Source of the DNA: Andrena cerasifolii
Lineage: Eukaryota; Arthropoda; Insecta; Hymenoptera; Andrenidae
Direction of reading: 5' to 3'
NCBI RefSeq assembly: GCF_050908995.1
Contig: NC_135132.1
Coordinates: 2,227,001 to 2,291,000 of the forward strand
Length of the DNA: 64,000 nucleotides
In this document: piece after piece, positions 22,664 through 34,546 of the stretch
Position numbering within the stretch: the first letter of the stretch is position 1
How the letters are laid out: each line of letters starts with the position of its first letter
Translations under genes and position numbers: made by a program
Notes under the pieces: generated by a model
Database searches by the model: none
What the model saw: only the letters and a program-made list of their open reading frames with translations
Told to the model about the DNA's origin: nothing

Positions 22664-23340
22664 CATTGAAATTGAGTAATCTTTATTAATAAAGGGGAAC
22701 GTTTATGTTATAACTACAATAGTTTGTGTTATTTAACACTATTACCTTGTTTAGAGTATTATGTTATTATCATTGTCTAAAGAAATTCAATACATTTTCA
22801 TCGTATTACAAAAAGAAAATTTTTAAGAAATTTTAAACTACATAGATATCTCGTGAGCCGATTTTTTCCTGTTCGATTTTACAGATGAGAAATCTCGCGA
22901 ATTTTCTTCTATTGTGTGGCGTTTTGGACAAGACATCACGTATCTATAATTAATAATTTATCATCTTTATGGTCTGACTTGACTTTAGGCAGAATATTTT
23001 TTAAATACTTGCTGGAAGTTTAATAACTTTTTAAAGATTATATAAACAATAAAATGAAAAATATATATAAAAATGGATCCAGAGATTAGCAGTCATTACA
23101 TACGCAATATATTTTCATCTTATCTAAAGCACCAATAAATGAAAAAATGAAGAAAGGTCGCGAGATATCTATCTCGTTTGTAAAATCCAACAAAAAAAAA
23201 CTCAGCCTACGAGATATCTTGTCCCAGATTTAAAATGGTCTATATAAACAATTACACATTATTCTGTAAATACAAGAAATTCTAATAAATTTTAGAACAC
23301 ATCATAGTGGACTCTAATACCGCCATAATTTGATTCTAAC
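22664..23340. other. Unassigned AT-rich intergenic DNA
   Basis: Lies between the pogo-like MITE and the CpG-rich promoter-like stretch of the FERM-type gene. Nothing else was recognised. Confidence 0.4.
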
Positions 23341-23789
23341 TCTTTGCTACGCTTTTCCTCGTACCGGTCCCAAGCACAATTAGGCTTTTGTGACATTTGG
23401 GGCGGAGTTTTCGAACTTCCCGCCACAAATCGAATCCACCGGCCAATCACGCTATCCAATTGCTGCGCCCGTGAACGGCAACGCCGCGTTCGGTGTGCTG
23501 CGTTGGAAACGTGGCATCCTCGCGACGGCGAGCCAGTGGATGGGACCGGTTGACAGATAGTTTGGTGTTCTGCTACTGTGATGTGTTCTCGTTCATTGTG
23601 CTGTGCCGTTGTGCGCTGTGTCAAGTTGTCGGGAAATTCGCTGGAAAGTCGCGCACCGGCGACAGTTACCATCGTTTACCGCAACGACATCGTGTGAATC
23701 GAGTATAATCAACGGGCAGTGTGTGGTGCTGTGGAGCAGGGGACGATGAAGGCCGGGGGGATAATTCGGGTGGCGACTTGAGGGCAGAA
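23341..23789 (+). promoter_or_regulatory. CpG-rich promoter/5' UTR of FERM-type gene
   Basis: The base composition rises sharply in G+C and CpG directly before the FERM-type first coding exon. Frames open on both strands reflect this composition and have no known domain. A 12-codon upstream ORF (23746-23781, ATG AAG GCC ... ACT TGA) ends 8 bases before the main ATG and could dampen translation. No TATA box is evident. The transcription start cannot be placed from sequence alone. Confidence 0.45.
23746..23781 (+). other. Upstream ORF (12 codons including stop)
   Basis: ATGAAGGCCGGGGGGATAAT ... ACTTGA lies just ahead of the ATG at 23790, in another frame. Its ATG context (ACGATGA) is moderate. 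A regulatory effect is inference. Confidence 0.4.
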
Positions 23790-23885
23790 ATGTTGAAATT
23801 TGGCAGCAAGAGTGACGTTACAGTGGTGCATCGCGCCACTATCCGACTTTTAGATGACGCCGAAATTATCCACTGCGACTTTCAG
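23790..23885 (+). CDS. First coding exon, FERM-domain protein (FRMD3/5-like)
   Basis: The exon encodes 32 residues: MLKFGSKSD, then VTVVHRATIRLLDDAEIIHC and DFQ. It ends in phase 0 at CAG|GTAAGG. The T-(I/V)RLLDD-E-...-(F/I)Q pattern is characteristic of the first beta strands of the FERM F1 (ubiquitin-like) lobe in the FRMD3/FRMD5 group, with an ML-F start as in fly and vertebrate relatives. FERM proteins link membrane proteins and phosphoinositides to the cortical actin cytoskeleton. I chose 23790 over the in-frame ATG at 23721 because the family start is ML(K/R)F and the 23 extra residues are low-complexity translated UTR. The next exon (expected to contain a KGQ... block and a KDYFG motif) was not found downstream, so the following intron is long, possibly beyond the window. 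Confidence 0.65.
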
Positions 23886-26003
23886 GTAAGGTACCCATTC
23901 ACGAGTGATGGCACGCGACGAGCTATCGACGACGCTCGTACACGCGCTTCTTCTACCCCTTTTCTTCCAGCGACCGGTAACGATCGCCCACTGAAACAAG
24001 CCGAGGGTTCGCTACTCTGTGAACTTGAAAAATACTATTCCCCTCGGAAATTTCTCTTCGCTTCCCCTACGATTATAACTTAGGCTTCGTCAGAGCGGAA
24101 CAACCGTTTCGATTGGTCCTAGGAAACTACTTGTACCATCGTTCTCATTGCCAAAAGAGATCCCCTTGCATTTAATACCAGCATCGATCATTATTTTTAC
24201 GTAAGAAATTCATGCGGAAAATCGAATGTCTTTAAGCGTTGTGTGTCAAGTGCAATGCTAGTGTTGTTTTGCTCAGTTTCGTGCACGCATAACTGCTATC
24301 GATGGGGACTTGTATTCTCTTGTAGTGCAATTAGGCGGAGAACTGCGTAGATATTTTCGGCAGTAAGTCGACTAAGTTGGTTCGATTTTAGGTTTTTTTT
24401 TGAATTTTAGAATTTTTGAGCAAGCGAGGATAATATAGCTTCCGCGTAAGGTTAGTCGAAGTTAGGAATGGCACACTCCTATTTTAACTGCCCACTCATT
24501 GTGTACACCTATGCGTATAGGTACATTATATCAAACTAATGTCGGACCCTCGTGTGGTAGGACCACGTGCACTTACTGACAGCAGTGACGGTTGCTTTTT
24601 TTTAATTGATCTAGGTAAACCTGCTCCGCCTGTGTTACACACGAATGTACTCCACCTTCGTTTTAATTGTTGTTGTCAAACACCGACTGTCCAACATTTG
24701 CTTCCCGTTATTTAACCGTATTTAATTAATGAGACGGATTCATGGAAAGATGTTGGGTATTAATTAAACGTAATTAATAGACACTCTGTCTTGTTGATTT
24801 TTGTATCACGCGTCTTTAAATATTTATAATTTATGCTATTTATTTATATAGTAAGATGCAAATGAAAATGTTGCAAATATGGCAGTTTATGTATGCATTT
24901 ATCAATTCACGAATGGATATTTTTTGGCCTCTTTAATATTAAAGTAAATTTATAAAAATCGTGTTCAAATTGATAGTTAAATTTTCGTGAATATTAGAAT
25001 AAAAAATGTTGCAAGTTATTGTGCACAATATTCATAACTAATTACCATAATTCCGTTTTATATTTTCAAATTTCATAAGATTTTGGTAATTTGGATTTTA
25101 AATAATTTACCGTGCGTCGACATGAATAATACTGTTCGAAATAGTTAAGTGTGTAGATAATGGCTTTTTTTAGTCTTCATAAGCTTCACTACTTGTTTTT
25201 ACCCCACGTGCATAGTAGAATAAATTTATGAAAGTATTTTTCATACATCTGTGATTGTATATACACATCGATATCGGTAATTGTATTTTGAAAACAATTC
25301 CATATAAATCCTGGGCACTGATACAGTATTTTTAAATGAAACAATTTGTTTCTACACACTTCGTATATTGTTTTGTAATTTTGTTTGTAAATGGTAGGAA
25401 ATTCGTCGCACTTTACCGGTAGAATTAGCTAATATTTTTTCTACACTGTTCATGATCGGCATAAAATTATTTTTTCTGCTTGTATTTCTATAAGTATTAG
25501 AACCCATATAAACAAAAATGCTAAAGGAAAGATTTTTTACTTTTTCTACCGTTTATCAATTATTTTAAGCGGCATTTATCTAAAGACACCCTGTATATAC
25601 CCACGTGGATCGATTACTTGTTCGTTCAAAGGACGAATCGAAAATTTTAGGAAACCGATATTCGTCATACACGTACTTATATTAATGTAAAACACACTTT
25701 CAAAAAATTTTGTTAAACAGCGCACCGTCTAGTTTTCCGTTATTAATTGTAACTACATGACAAACACAGCATGCAATTTCTTGCGCAGTGTAAGAAAAAA
25801 CAGGGTACACACTTGCTATGTCTGAAGCTTGTGGGATTTAATATATATGTACGCGTGTACAAGACGTTTTTTTGTAAAGTGATCCTCGTTGTTATTTCTA
25901 GACCTTGGAAATTCTTATAAATTACTGCGTTCGGACGGATGCACTGTACGGTATCATTATTATTATTATTTTGAAAATGATTATTTTGTAAGAAGATTAC
26001 TAA
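23886..26003 (+). other. Start of long first intron of FERM-type gene
   Basis: Begins with the GTAAGG donor. AT-rich, with no exon or complete element recognised. An ACACCCTGTATATA motif occurs near 25585. Short open frames (for example 25743-26006, minus) show no family resemblance. Confidence 0.4.
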
Positions 26004-26082
26004 CAAGGGGGGGACATCATGTGGTAGACACCGATTTTGATTAGCCTTGGCACGATGGTTCTATGTCGAAAATAAGTAAATA

Positions 26083-26295
26083 AGGTAAAGGATCCAATTA
26101 CTGTCACCTTAAGCTATTTTACTTAAAATAACGAATAAATAAAACTATAGTATATAATCTATAGTACAGATAATAGGTTGAATTACATAATTCTTTTTGT
26201 GTATGACTTTACAACGTTTATTTATTCGTTATTTTGAGTAAAATAGCTTAAGGTGACAGTAATTGGTTAGGTGTCAGTAATTGGGTCCTTTATCC
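26083..26295. mobile_element. Pogo-like MITE, family word CCAATTACTGTCACC
   Basis: TA at 26081-26082 and 26296-26297. Inverted ends AGGTAAAGGATCCAATTACT and, inward from the right, GGATAAAGGACCCAATTACT. The other arm of the host palindrome (near 27427) reads straight through this point with a single TA, so it serves as an internal empty site and proves TA duplication. AATTACTG(T/A)CACC occurs three times, twice on the right side, and the inner arms pair through AAGCTATTTTACT. Confidence 0.88.
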
Positions 26296-26364
26296 TAGGT
26301 GTCCCAGCGTTTTTGCCAATGAGCCTTAATAATAGAGATATTTACATGGAAATTATTAAAAATT

Positions 26365-26625
26365 TCATAGTGGCCGCGGGGTTTTAGTGGACAAAAATCT
26401 CACACTACCATGGCGCCCTCGGGGGATTCCCCTCTGAAAGAGTCGGGGTGCTTTTTGAAGATTTCCCCAAGTTAAAAAAAAAATTTATAAAACAAAATTT
26501 ATTAAGTTTTTTTTAACGTGGATACATCTTCAAAAGGCACCCTGACGCCTCCAAAAGGGAATCTCCCGCGGGCGCCAGGGTAGTGTGGGATTTTTACCCA
26601 CTAAAACCCCACGGCCAATATGAAA
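26365..26625. repeat. Inner palindrome of the composite element
   Basis: Left GGGTTTTAGTGGACAAAAAT ... GGCGCCCTCGGGGGATT pairs with right AATCTCCCGCGGGCGCC ... TTTTTACCCACTAAAACCC, around an A/T-rich centre near 26480-26520. Its right half recurs at 30225-30420. Confidence 0.7.
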
Positions 26626-27718
26626 TTTTGGCTGTACTTCCGAATGGCCCCAGTGGCCGATCGACACTAGATTTGTGCGGAGGGGTTGGGAGGGTGTTTT
26701 GACCCTAAATCTAAAATTGTTGCTTCGGGAATTTATTAGTTTACGAGATATTAATAAAAAACTTTTAGTATTTCTTTTGACTTATTCCGACATTATGCAT
26801 TCCACTTTCCAACTTGTTCTGGATATTAGTATTGGTTGGGGCTAGATTAGTGCGGGGGGCGCGTAAAGCGACGTAAGTTTGGAGATTTGCGCCAGAAACT
26901 TGGAGATGCGATCCATCCTATTATACAGGGTGGATACCTGTTAATTTATTGATAGGCAATACTCTAGGGGGTGATTCTACAGGCTAGAATAAGACGAAAA
27001 TATGAAATACAATTTTTTAATATCGCGCTTCGTTTTCGAGAAAATTGGCTTTGAATTTCAGCTATATATGCATGCCATTTAGGCGCCTGAGGGGCACGCG
27101 GAGGTAAGGGGAACGCGTCCAGCTGTCCGTAGGATACATTGGGGGGAGGGCAGGATGAAACCCCGTTAGGGTTATGTATATGCCGTTCAAAAAAATAATT
27201 TGTAAACAAAAATTAACAATATTTTTTTATTAATATTTCGGAAACTAATAAATTCCCGAAGCTACAATTTTAGATTTAGGGTCCACACCCCCTCCCCACC
27301 CATCCCTTCAAGCCCCGTGTCGATCGGCCACTGGGGCCATTCGGAAGTGTATCTGAATTTTTTAATAATTTCCATGTATATATCTCTATTATTAAGGCCT
27401 ATTGGCTGAAACGCTCGGACACCTATTTACTTATTTTCGACATAGATCCATCGTGCCAAGGCTCATAAAAATTGGTGTCTACCACATGGTGTCCTCCCCT
27501 TGTAAGCCTTTAAAAATAAAATCGTGTTTCAAATCAAATTTTATGTGTATTCTATACTCTACGCAATTATTCATACACAAAAGTATCCGCCCACCCCATA
27601 CGTATAATATATTTTACTTATTTAAGTAGTTAGACTCAGGATTACCCATTATTATTTGCGTTATTATAAACCTTGATTAATATATTTTTAATTAGTACCA
27701 TCTACCAGAGGAATACTT

Positions 27719-28222
27719 CAGGGCTGTGGAGTCGGAGTCGGAGTCGAAAAAATATATGCCGACTCCAACACCGACTCCATATTAGTAAATTTAAAAAAAA
27801 AAATCCGAGCTGTGAGCTCTACGTGTTTATACATACTCGCGATATATTTTTGTTTAACACTCGTACGATGATTGCAGGGTCATTTGGGCCCAACTTTGAC
27901 GAAGTCAGGCTCCAACTCAGTTCTCAGATTACAATCGCCAATGGAGTTTTTGAACGACACTCGTTGTCGCTCTAAAGCAATATTGTCGGCACTACTTTGA
28001 AAGGACACATTTCTGCATTCGTCGAAGCCCGTGACCGCAGTAACCCAGTCAGTCCAGTTTCACAAAATTTGTTACCGTCGCTTTAGCTTTTTATACAGTA
28101 GATATATAATATATACAAACATACTATATATTAAATATTAGTAATTACTAAATACATATATATATATTATATATTATATAATATTATATATTACATACTA
28201 TATATTAAATATTAGTAATTAC

Positions 28223-28266
<44 letters not shown>

Positions 28267-28525
28267 TATATATATATATTTAGTAATTACTAATATTTAA
28301 TATATAGTATGTTTGTATATATTATATATCTACTGTATAAAAAGCTAAAGCGACGGTAACAAATTTTATATAATTTCATATATATATATATATATACACA
28401 TGTACTGAGTATATTAACAATCTATTATAAATGCAGGAGTCGGAGTAGGGGTCGGAGTCGGTGGTAAAAAAAAAGAGGAGTCGGGGTCGGAGTTAGGAGT
28501 TTTGACTGCCGACTCCGCAGCCCTG
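27719..28525. mobile_element. hAT MITE with GGAGTC repeats
   Basis: Inverted ends CAGGGCTGTGGAGTCGGAGT and, inward from the right, CAGGGCTGCGGAGTCGGCAG. Flanks GAATACTT (27711-27718) and GAATACTC (28526-28533) form an 8-base duplication with one mismatch. The six-base word GGAGTC (or GACTCC) is iterated near both ends. A foldback occupies 28065-28366. It is inserted in the T1 copy. Confidence 0.9.
28065..28366. mobile_element. AT-rich foldback inside hAT
   Basis: The arms start AAATTTGTTACCGTCGCTTT and pair perfectly for over 100 bases into a (TA)n centre at about 28155-28280. No clear duplication was assigned. Confidence 0.75.
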
Positions 28526-28882
28526 GAATACTCAACAAAATTTTGCTAGGCCAGAGGAACATAATAAGCTCGAATTTCATAAAAAATTATTTCAATTCGT
28601 GCATAACAAAATAAAGATTATAATAAAATCGCAGGGATATTAGAAATATAAATATTGAATTCGGCGAATATTTGTTTGCACTATCTTCGCTACTTCCACG
28701 AATAATACTTTTTTTTATATAAACTGTGTACAATTTTTCAATATAATGCACCCAAAACAAAAGTATATTAATCAAGGTTTATATTGATATGTATTAGAAT
28801 TGCGAATTCTTACTTTGAAGCTGATTTAATATGTAAAATATTTTACATATAGGGTGGACGGATTCTTTTGGGAGTAACTGTA

Positions 28883-30224
28883 TTTTATCCTATGTAACGC
28901 GATATGAAAGTTGCTTCTTACACAGATTCAGTGACCTATTGTACAAGGTCATTTAGAATCATAACCACATGCTGGAATGATTTTGAAAGTATATTTACAA
29001 TAATAATTAGATTACACAATAGCTGCTCAAGATTCGGAGCATTGCTTGTTTGTAAAATTTGTTGTGAACTAATTTTATTGTAATGAAATTTCTTTCAAAT
29101 ACAGCTGTTTCGTTACGGGCTAGAAAATGTAATCTTTCATTTACAGAGACAGAAACTTTGTCCAGTAAACAGTCATTTCACGCTATATGCTCCCGTGCTA
29201 ATTGCCTATGCTCTCAAGCTTCAGAGATTTCATCAGCTTCAGATTTTACCGGGTCTGTCATATACAGGGTGGCTCTTAGTAAGAGGTGTATGAAACAGTT
29301 GTTGAATTATTTTTGGGAGATACGGGAAAACATAAGATAGCTTTCCGTCATTATTTTTTATGTAGAATCTCGTTCTATCAACGACCCAGATTTTTAGTTT
29401 CTGCATATGGTTCTAGAATCACTTGTAGCTTTTAAATGCGATACTCTCGTTCGTGCTTCAGTATAATGAAAGTAGAAACGAAAACAGGCCCAACTGATAT
29501 TTAAAAAAGAAGAAATAATTATTATATAATTTTTGACTATTTACAAATTTTAGAGTTGTTATTGCCAGAATAAATATGATTATGCAACCGGTCGAGCATT
29601 TTGTAACAAGTTATATTCGTGAATTATTTCCATTAATTAGTGTTAATGAAGTTAGTACTTGAATTATTTCAAACAAGTTTCGAGACATTCAATAAAAATT
29701 TTCTTACATAAAATATGATAAACTTTTGCCGTTTCCAGTATCCCCTAGGTTAGCAACTATTTTATGCATGTCTACGGATGCTGTAGTTTTTACAGACGCT
29801 GCATATTGCGATAAGATAAGGTATGGATTACTAAATTTCCTGTCGATTTTCCGTTCGTTCTTTTTTTCAGCATGTACATATATTCATGAATAATAATTTG
29901 TATTTTTCCTAATTGTATCAATAAATATCATTGAAAATAATATTTTAATGTGAAAGTTATTTATTTATTTATTTTTTTTAAAGAACCCACATTTTATTTG
30001 AGAGAAATTACACGCGAGGTGCCAATCACAGACCGGTTAATAAAAGAAGATGAACATTTTTATTTAAAAAACAATAGTGTTGGCAATCTCAATTATGTTG
30101 AAACTGTTAAATTTTTTTAATAAATTTTTATTATTATTCCCTCAAACTCTGTATGGGTATTTTTGAAACTGATTTTACGTTAATACAGTCAACACTATTC
30201 CTACCGACACTTCACTTATACGTC
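28883..30224. other. Unassigned DNA
   Basis: No gene recognised. The 85-codon plus frame at 29083-29340 shows no known domain and overlaps a TATACAGGGTGGCTC dispersed motif near 29262. Confidence 0.35.
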
Positions 30225-30571
30225 ACGAAATAGGCGTCAGGGTGCCTTTTGATATCTTCGCTTTAAAAAAAAATTTTTTTTATGAATTTTTTTTTTAAAA
30301 ATTCTTTTTTTTAACTTGCGGAAATCTTCAAAAGGCACCCCGACTCCTCCAGAGGGGAATCACCCGGGGGCGCCAGAGTAGTTGCGGGATTTTTACCCAC
30401 TAAATTCCCACGGCCACTATAAATTTTTTTAATAATTTCCATGTAAATATCTCTATTATTAAGGCCCATTGGCAGAAACGCTCGGACACCTATTTACTTA
30501 TTTTCGACATAGATCCATCGTGCCAAGGCTCATCAAAATCGATGACTACTATAGGTGACCTCCCCTTGTGA
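30225..30571 (+). mobile_element. Half copy of the CAAGG composite element
   Basis: From GGCGTCAGGGTGCCTTTTGA to CTCCCCTTG this matches the inner palindrome and right arm of the element at 26004-27502. The left outer arm is missing. It lacks the pogo-like MITE: the site reads CCTATTTACTTATTTTCGAC without interruption. Confidence 0.75.
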
Positions 30572-32244
30572 GTTAATAAAAATATAATTGCTTCGAGAAT
30601 TATTGTTTGCGTGCAATCAATTTTGATTATTAAAAGATGCCACTCTTAAGCCTATATTTTATCTTCTGGATTGGCACGGGCGTGTTTTTACGCCTAGACG
30701 ATTCAATTCACTGCCTGGCATTGGCGCATTTTCACGCCGAGACTCTGCTGGGAAGCATATAAAGTACAATTTCCCCTGTTATAGTTACGTTTGTCATCAA
30801 AGCATGCATTTCTGTTAGATATTCGTGATAATTTTACAAGTAGATTCTTCAGGATTTTTCGATAAAATTAAATTGAAGGATCACCTCCTTCGGAGTGTTT
30901 TTAGTTTCACGTAATTCGAACCACTCATTTTGCAAATGAAAGGGATATTAGGTACGCGTAATTAAAAGCAGTCCGGATGAGGTGGAGTTTGAATAAGCTT
31001 ACAAAACCATTTGAAAAGTTAGCGAAGGCATAATGAAAAATACAGAAATGAAGATTTTCATTCGTAGCTGACTCATTTGTCACGTACAATCGCTCTGCCC
31101 GCCAGCCCCAGATTGGCCCGTGCTTTCCGTACGATTACAGAATAAGAAGATAAAATACATTTGCCTTACTCTTGGTGTATCCTGTTCCTGGAAAGTGATT
31201 GGTTTAAAGGCGAAATAATTTAGATTGTTTTCTCGAACAGAAACTACCCGCCTTCGCTATATGCGCATAGACCCATTTAATTCACGTGCATATAACCGGC
31301 ACTTAGTTTAATGCGTTTTCGCTAGTAAAATCACGTAACACACATTTATTTGAAATATGGCAAGAGTGACTTGACCCCGAAGACTTAAACGAAACACAAA
31401 AATAATATGTAATCAATAAATTGCAATCAAATTACGTTTTCAGGAGATAAACATAAGAGCTTCCTGGTTCATTATAGCTAAAAATAAAAAAATAGAAAAC
31501 ATTTCTTAAATAATTTTTGAAAAATTATGTATAAACTGTAGCCTCTGTTTTTACGCAATCGAAAAATGGCGGGTAGCTCCAGACTCAATTTTCAACAATT
31601 ATCTAGCATTCTAGGTGTTCGCGGTTCTCTACATACATTAAAGTTGAGGAAGTGCAGTATATTTGGAATACCAGTTTGTTTAAGACTAATAAAAAATTAC
31701 AGCAGAGGATGGGAACAAATAAAATTGCATAATATCATAGGAAAACTAATAAACTTTTATTTTTTAAATTCTCAGTAATAATAAAAAACAAAAAGTAACT
31801 GAAACTTTGATCCAAATGAAAAATGACAGGAAGTATTGATTTCGGTAAGGTGCAGGTAATTTGGAATACCGCTATTCCAGTTTACCTTCACTTTATAAAC
31901 TTAAAAAAAACATGTAGATAATAAAATTATTTTCTTTTATGATTTAATCAGGCTGAACAATCACAATATAGGAACAATCTTAGGTAAATAAAATACATAA
32001 AAAGTAATATTTAAGTTAAACGATTTTATTTAAAATTCAGTAAAAACTAAAAAATGTAGTGTAAATAAAATCGTTTAACTTAAGTTTTTTTTATATATTT
32101 TTTTTATTACTTAGTTTTTAGTGTCTAAGTTTTATTTGTGGTTATAGGCTGATTTCAAGTCGTTTGGATTTGTGGTTATGGGTTATATTTATTGATGACT
32201 GGGTAATTTTTTAAACCAATTGGGGTTATTTTTCATAATTTTGT
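30572..32244. other. Unassigned AT-rich DNA with one hairpin
   Basis: Contains a hairpin at about 32013-32083 (TAAGTTAAACGATTTTATTT against AAATAAAATCGTTTAACTTA). The 70-codon plus frame at 31566-31778 has no known domain. A weak inverted match (TATTTTATCTTCT) links about 30650 and 31150. Confidence 0.35.
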
Positions 32245-32410
32245 ATTGTCATTTAAACTACGTACGCCTGCAAAGTTTCAAGTCTATTGGATAGTTGGAA
32301 GTGGGTTAAAGTTGAGTTTCTAGATTCGAACCAACAAACATAAAAACATGCATACATACATACAAACAAGCAGAGGATCGAAGCTGAATAAAATCGTTTA
32401 AAAATCGTTT
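32245..32410 (+). repeat. Dispersed repeat R1, copy 1 (LINE-tail-like)
   Basis: Shares TACGCCTGCAAAG, GGAAGTGGGT(T/G)AAA and GCAGAGGATCGAAGCT with the stretch at 40155-40310, in the same order and orientation. A CATACATACATACAAACAAG microsatellite-like tail precedes the last block. Such tails are common at the 3' ends of non-LTR retrotransposons or their SINE parasites; this assignment is inference. Confidence 0.5.
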
Positions 32411-33337
32411 AATAAATGGCCAGCGCTGCACAGTGTAACGAGTATATAAGAAAAAAAAATCAATTTTCCATTAAGATACAGTTATTTACATGTAATTGAT
32501 ATGTTAATCATATTTGTACATAAAAAAATTAATTTTTAATATAAAATAATTCATTAAAATATATTTTTGAACATAATTTTCATTAGTTAATCATATGGTG
32601 CATACTTTTGTAAAACAAATAAAATATATATTTTTTTAAATACATTTAAACACAAATTAATAAAAAACATATGACACAATTATAAAAAAAATAAAATTAA
32701 TTTTTTAAATAATTTGTATTGCTAGTAAATTTTAAATTATTCATTCTTATTATACATCTTCATCACTATCAGTTGAATCTGGAGGAATTCAAAGCTCAGT
32801 GTCTTTTAAAAATAAATATCCTAGCACAAATTTGTCTAATTTTTCGTTTTATTAATGTGTTTCTTCTCACGTGGGAGCACTCGGGAGCAGATAAAATTTA
32901 CACCAAATTAAAGGGCGTAAAAAGAACTAATTGTAGTAAAAAAAATAAAAGAACCGATGTTTCGTTTTTTTAAATTCTCTCCAGAAGTTAGAAGATGCGA
33001 CACAACAAAGTAATAATTTGAGCCACTAGTACGTATGCACATCTTTAAATGCAAGAACTTTTAATTAATAAAACGAAAGAAGGATATATTTTGCTTATTT
33101 TCAAAAAAGAAAAAAAGAAAACAACCTATAAATACAACAAAAATGCAGTGGGTAAATATTTCCTATGTGCAGTCTGTGGAAGCTTGCGTTTAGTTATTCG
33201 ACTTTGAACGTAATTACTGATCTTAAATCCTTTACTTATGTTGCTAAGTTATGGTGTTCTTATGTCGGAGGACTGTTTACTACCAATTCCATGAAATGAA
33301 ATACAAAATTTAAGAACTCAAATTTTTGCTTTTTGAA
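32411..33337. other. Unassigned AT-rich DNA
   Basis: Low-complexity A/T tracts; nothing recognised. Confidence 0.4.
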
Positions 33338-33583
33338 CACGTGCCGCGACACTGTGCGCTGGCCCAAACCGACGCGGCGGCTGTGATGCCAGATCGGGGA
33401 CGGGTTCCCTCGAGAATTTCCCCCACCTCGCGCACACTACGCCGGAGCTGCGTGTCCGTGAGTCAGCTCCGAAGCGCTGAGCTCACGGACCCGCTGCTGC
33501 GGCATAGTATGCGCGAGGTGGGGGAAATTCTCGAGGGAACCCGTCCCCGACCTGGCATCACAGCGCGGCGGTAGCCGCTACTC
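33338..33583. repeat. GC-rich palindrome in AT-rich surroundings
   Basis: The arms (about 33379-33444 and 33507-33565) read GCTGTGATGCCAGATCGGGG ... TCGAGAATTTCCCCCACCTC and their inverse. A second hairpin, GTCCGTGAG...CTCACGGAC, sits in the centre. The 82-codon plus frame across it is the palindrome itself. Probably a MITE core, but no duplication was found. Confidence 0.75.
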
Positions 33584-33999
33584 GTGAAACAAAAGCATCT
33601 CTGGAATATTCCAAACTATCTTCACCTTCGGTATTCCGAATTAGCAACATTGCATTGAAACCTAAAATTTCATGTCACACTTTGTATTCTCGAAATTATC
33701 GTAAAACTGTCAGGCAACAATAGAAGGAGCATGCATATGAGTAGATTAAGTGTTTAACTCTAAAGTTTCGACATATCTTAGCCATGCTTGGAACGATTGA
33801 ATACTTGCTGAAAAAGTTTTACAGATTCACGTTTTCTTATTCTGCAGATTAAGTCGAAAATGTTAAAGTGGCGGTTCATCCACAAATGTCATTAGTTAAC
33901 AGGTCATTAGCCCCTGTTATTTACGGTGTTACAAATTAATACGAAAAGTATTCCAAATATGCTGCACTTCCTCTAATTTAAATTTGACGGATCCATATT
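33584..33999. other. Unassigned DNA
   Basis: Nothing recognised. Confidence 0.35.
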
Positions 34000-34435
34000 T
34001 GCACATTCTTTATGGGCCCAATCTTTGAATTTATTTCATTGGGTCCAGTCTTCTTCGAAAGTTTCTCCGCAAACGATGTATTGCGTTCCTTGATATTCCT
34101 CTTGATAAAATTTTTTTTTAAATGTTTTCTGTTGCTTTATGTTGTTTACTTTTAGTGGCCATGCTTTTTGCACCAAGTTATTCCTTTTCTGTGTTTTCCC
34201 GCTAATGAGATGCAATGTGTTTCTTAGAAGCATCGGGCAAAGGTGATACATAACAGTTTAATTGTATATCTATTGCGTAAGTTGTGTTGCTCATTGAAGC
34301 TATTGGTTCAGAAGGAGCCTCTCTGGAAGTATAACTTGTAGAAAACTGATTCCCTCCATAACATAAAATTGCTTCTTTTATCTTATTTTCATCCCACTTG
34401 CCTCTGTTGCTAGGTGGTTCCTTAAATTCTAACAC
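33995..34435 (-). pseudogene. Pogo/Tigger-like transposase remnant
   Basis: On the minus strand the DNA first reads MLEFKEPPSNRGKWDENKIK then EAILCYGG, which resembles the pipsqueak-type helix-turn-helix at the start of pogo-clade transposases (R-KWD...A). After a frameshift near 34240 it reads ...QYIVCGETFEEDWTQ, a stop, then NKFKDWAHKECANMDPSN before another stop. C-GE-F-EDW-Q...WAH--C is the PHD-like zinc-binding tail found at the C-terminus of many insect pogo/Tigger-like transposases. The DDE catalytic core is missing, so this is an internally deleted, inactive copy. The tail is the same type as that at 45112-45186. Element boundaries were not found. Confidence 0.6.
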
Positions 34436-34546
34436 TCCTATAACCGTATTCTAAAACGAATATATTTATATTCTTTAGCATCTCTAAGTAGTACAAATTA
34501 ATAAGGAATCGTATACCTCGTATAAGAAATGTATCGGTTTTAAAAC

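Larger units (their letters stand above)
26004..27502. mobile_element. Composite palindromic element with CAAGG ends and TAA duplication
   Basis: Ends: CAAGGGGGGGACATCATGTG (left) and, inward from the right, CAAGGGGAGGACACCATGTG. TAA lies on both sides (26001-26003 and 27503-27505). The arms pair over several hundred bases, including the GTTTCGGG-type and GGCCCCAGTGGCCGATCGAC-like segments. The left arm carries a pogo-like MITE (26083-26295) absent from the right arm. An inner palindrome occupies about 26365-26625. A half copy lies at 30225-30571. Superfamily unknown. Confidence 0.75.
27564..28880 (+). mobile_element. Tc1-type MITE family T1, copy 2 (interrupted)
   Basis: The left end is degenerate (CAATTATTCATACACAAAAG then TATCCGCCCACC); the right end GGGTGGACGGATTCTTTTGG through GAGTAACTG is followed by TA at 28881-28882. 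It is interrupted by a hAT at 27719-28525. The interior agrees with copies at 10748-12330 and 61922-62461, including paired TAAACCTTGATTAATATA and TATTAATCAAGGTTTATA. Confidence 0.8.
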
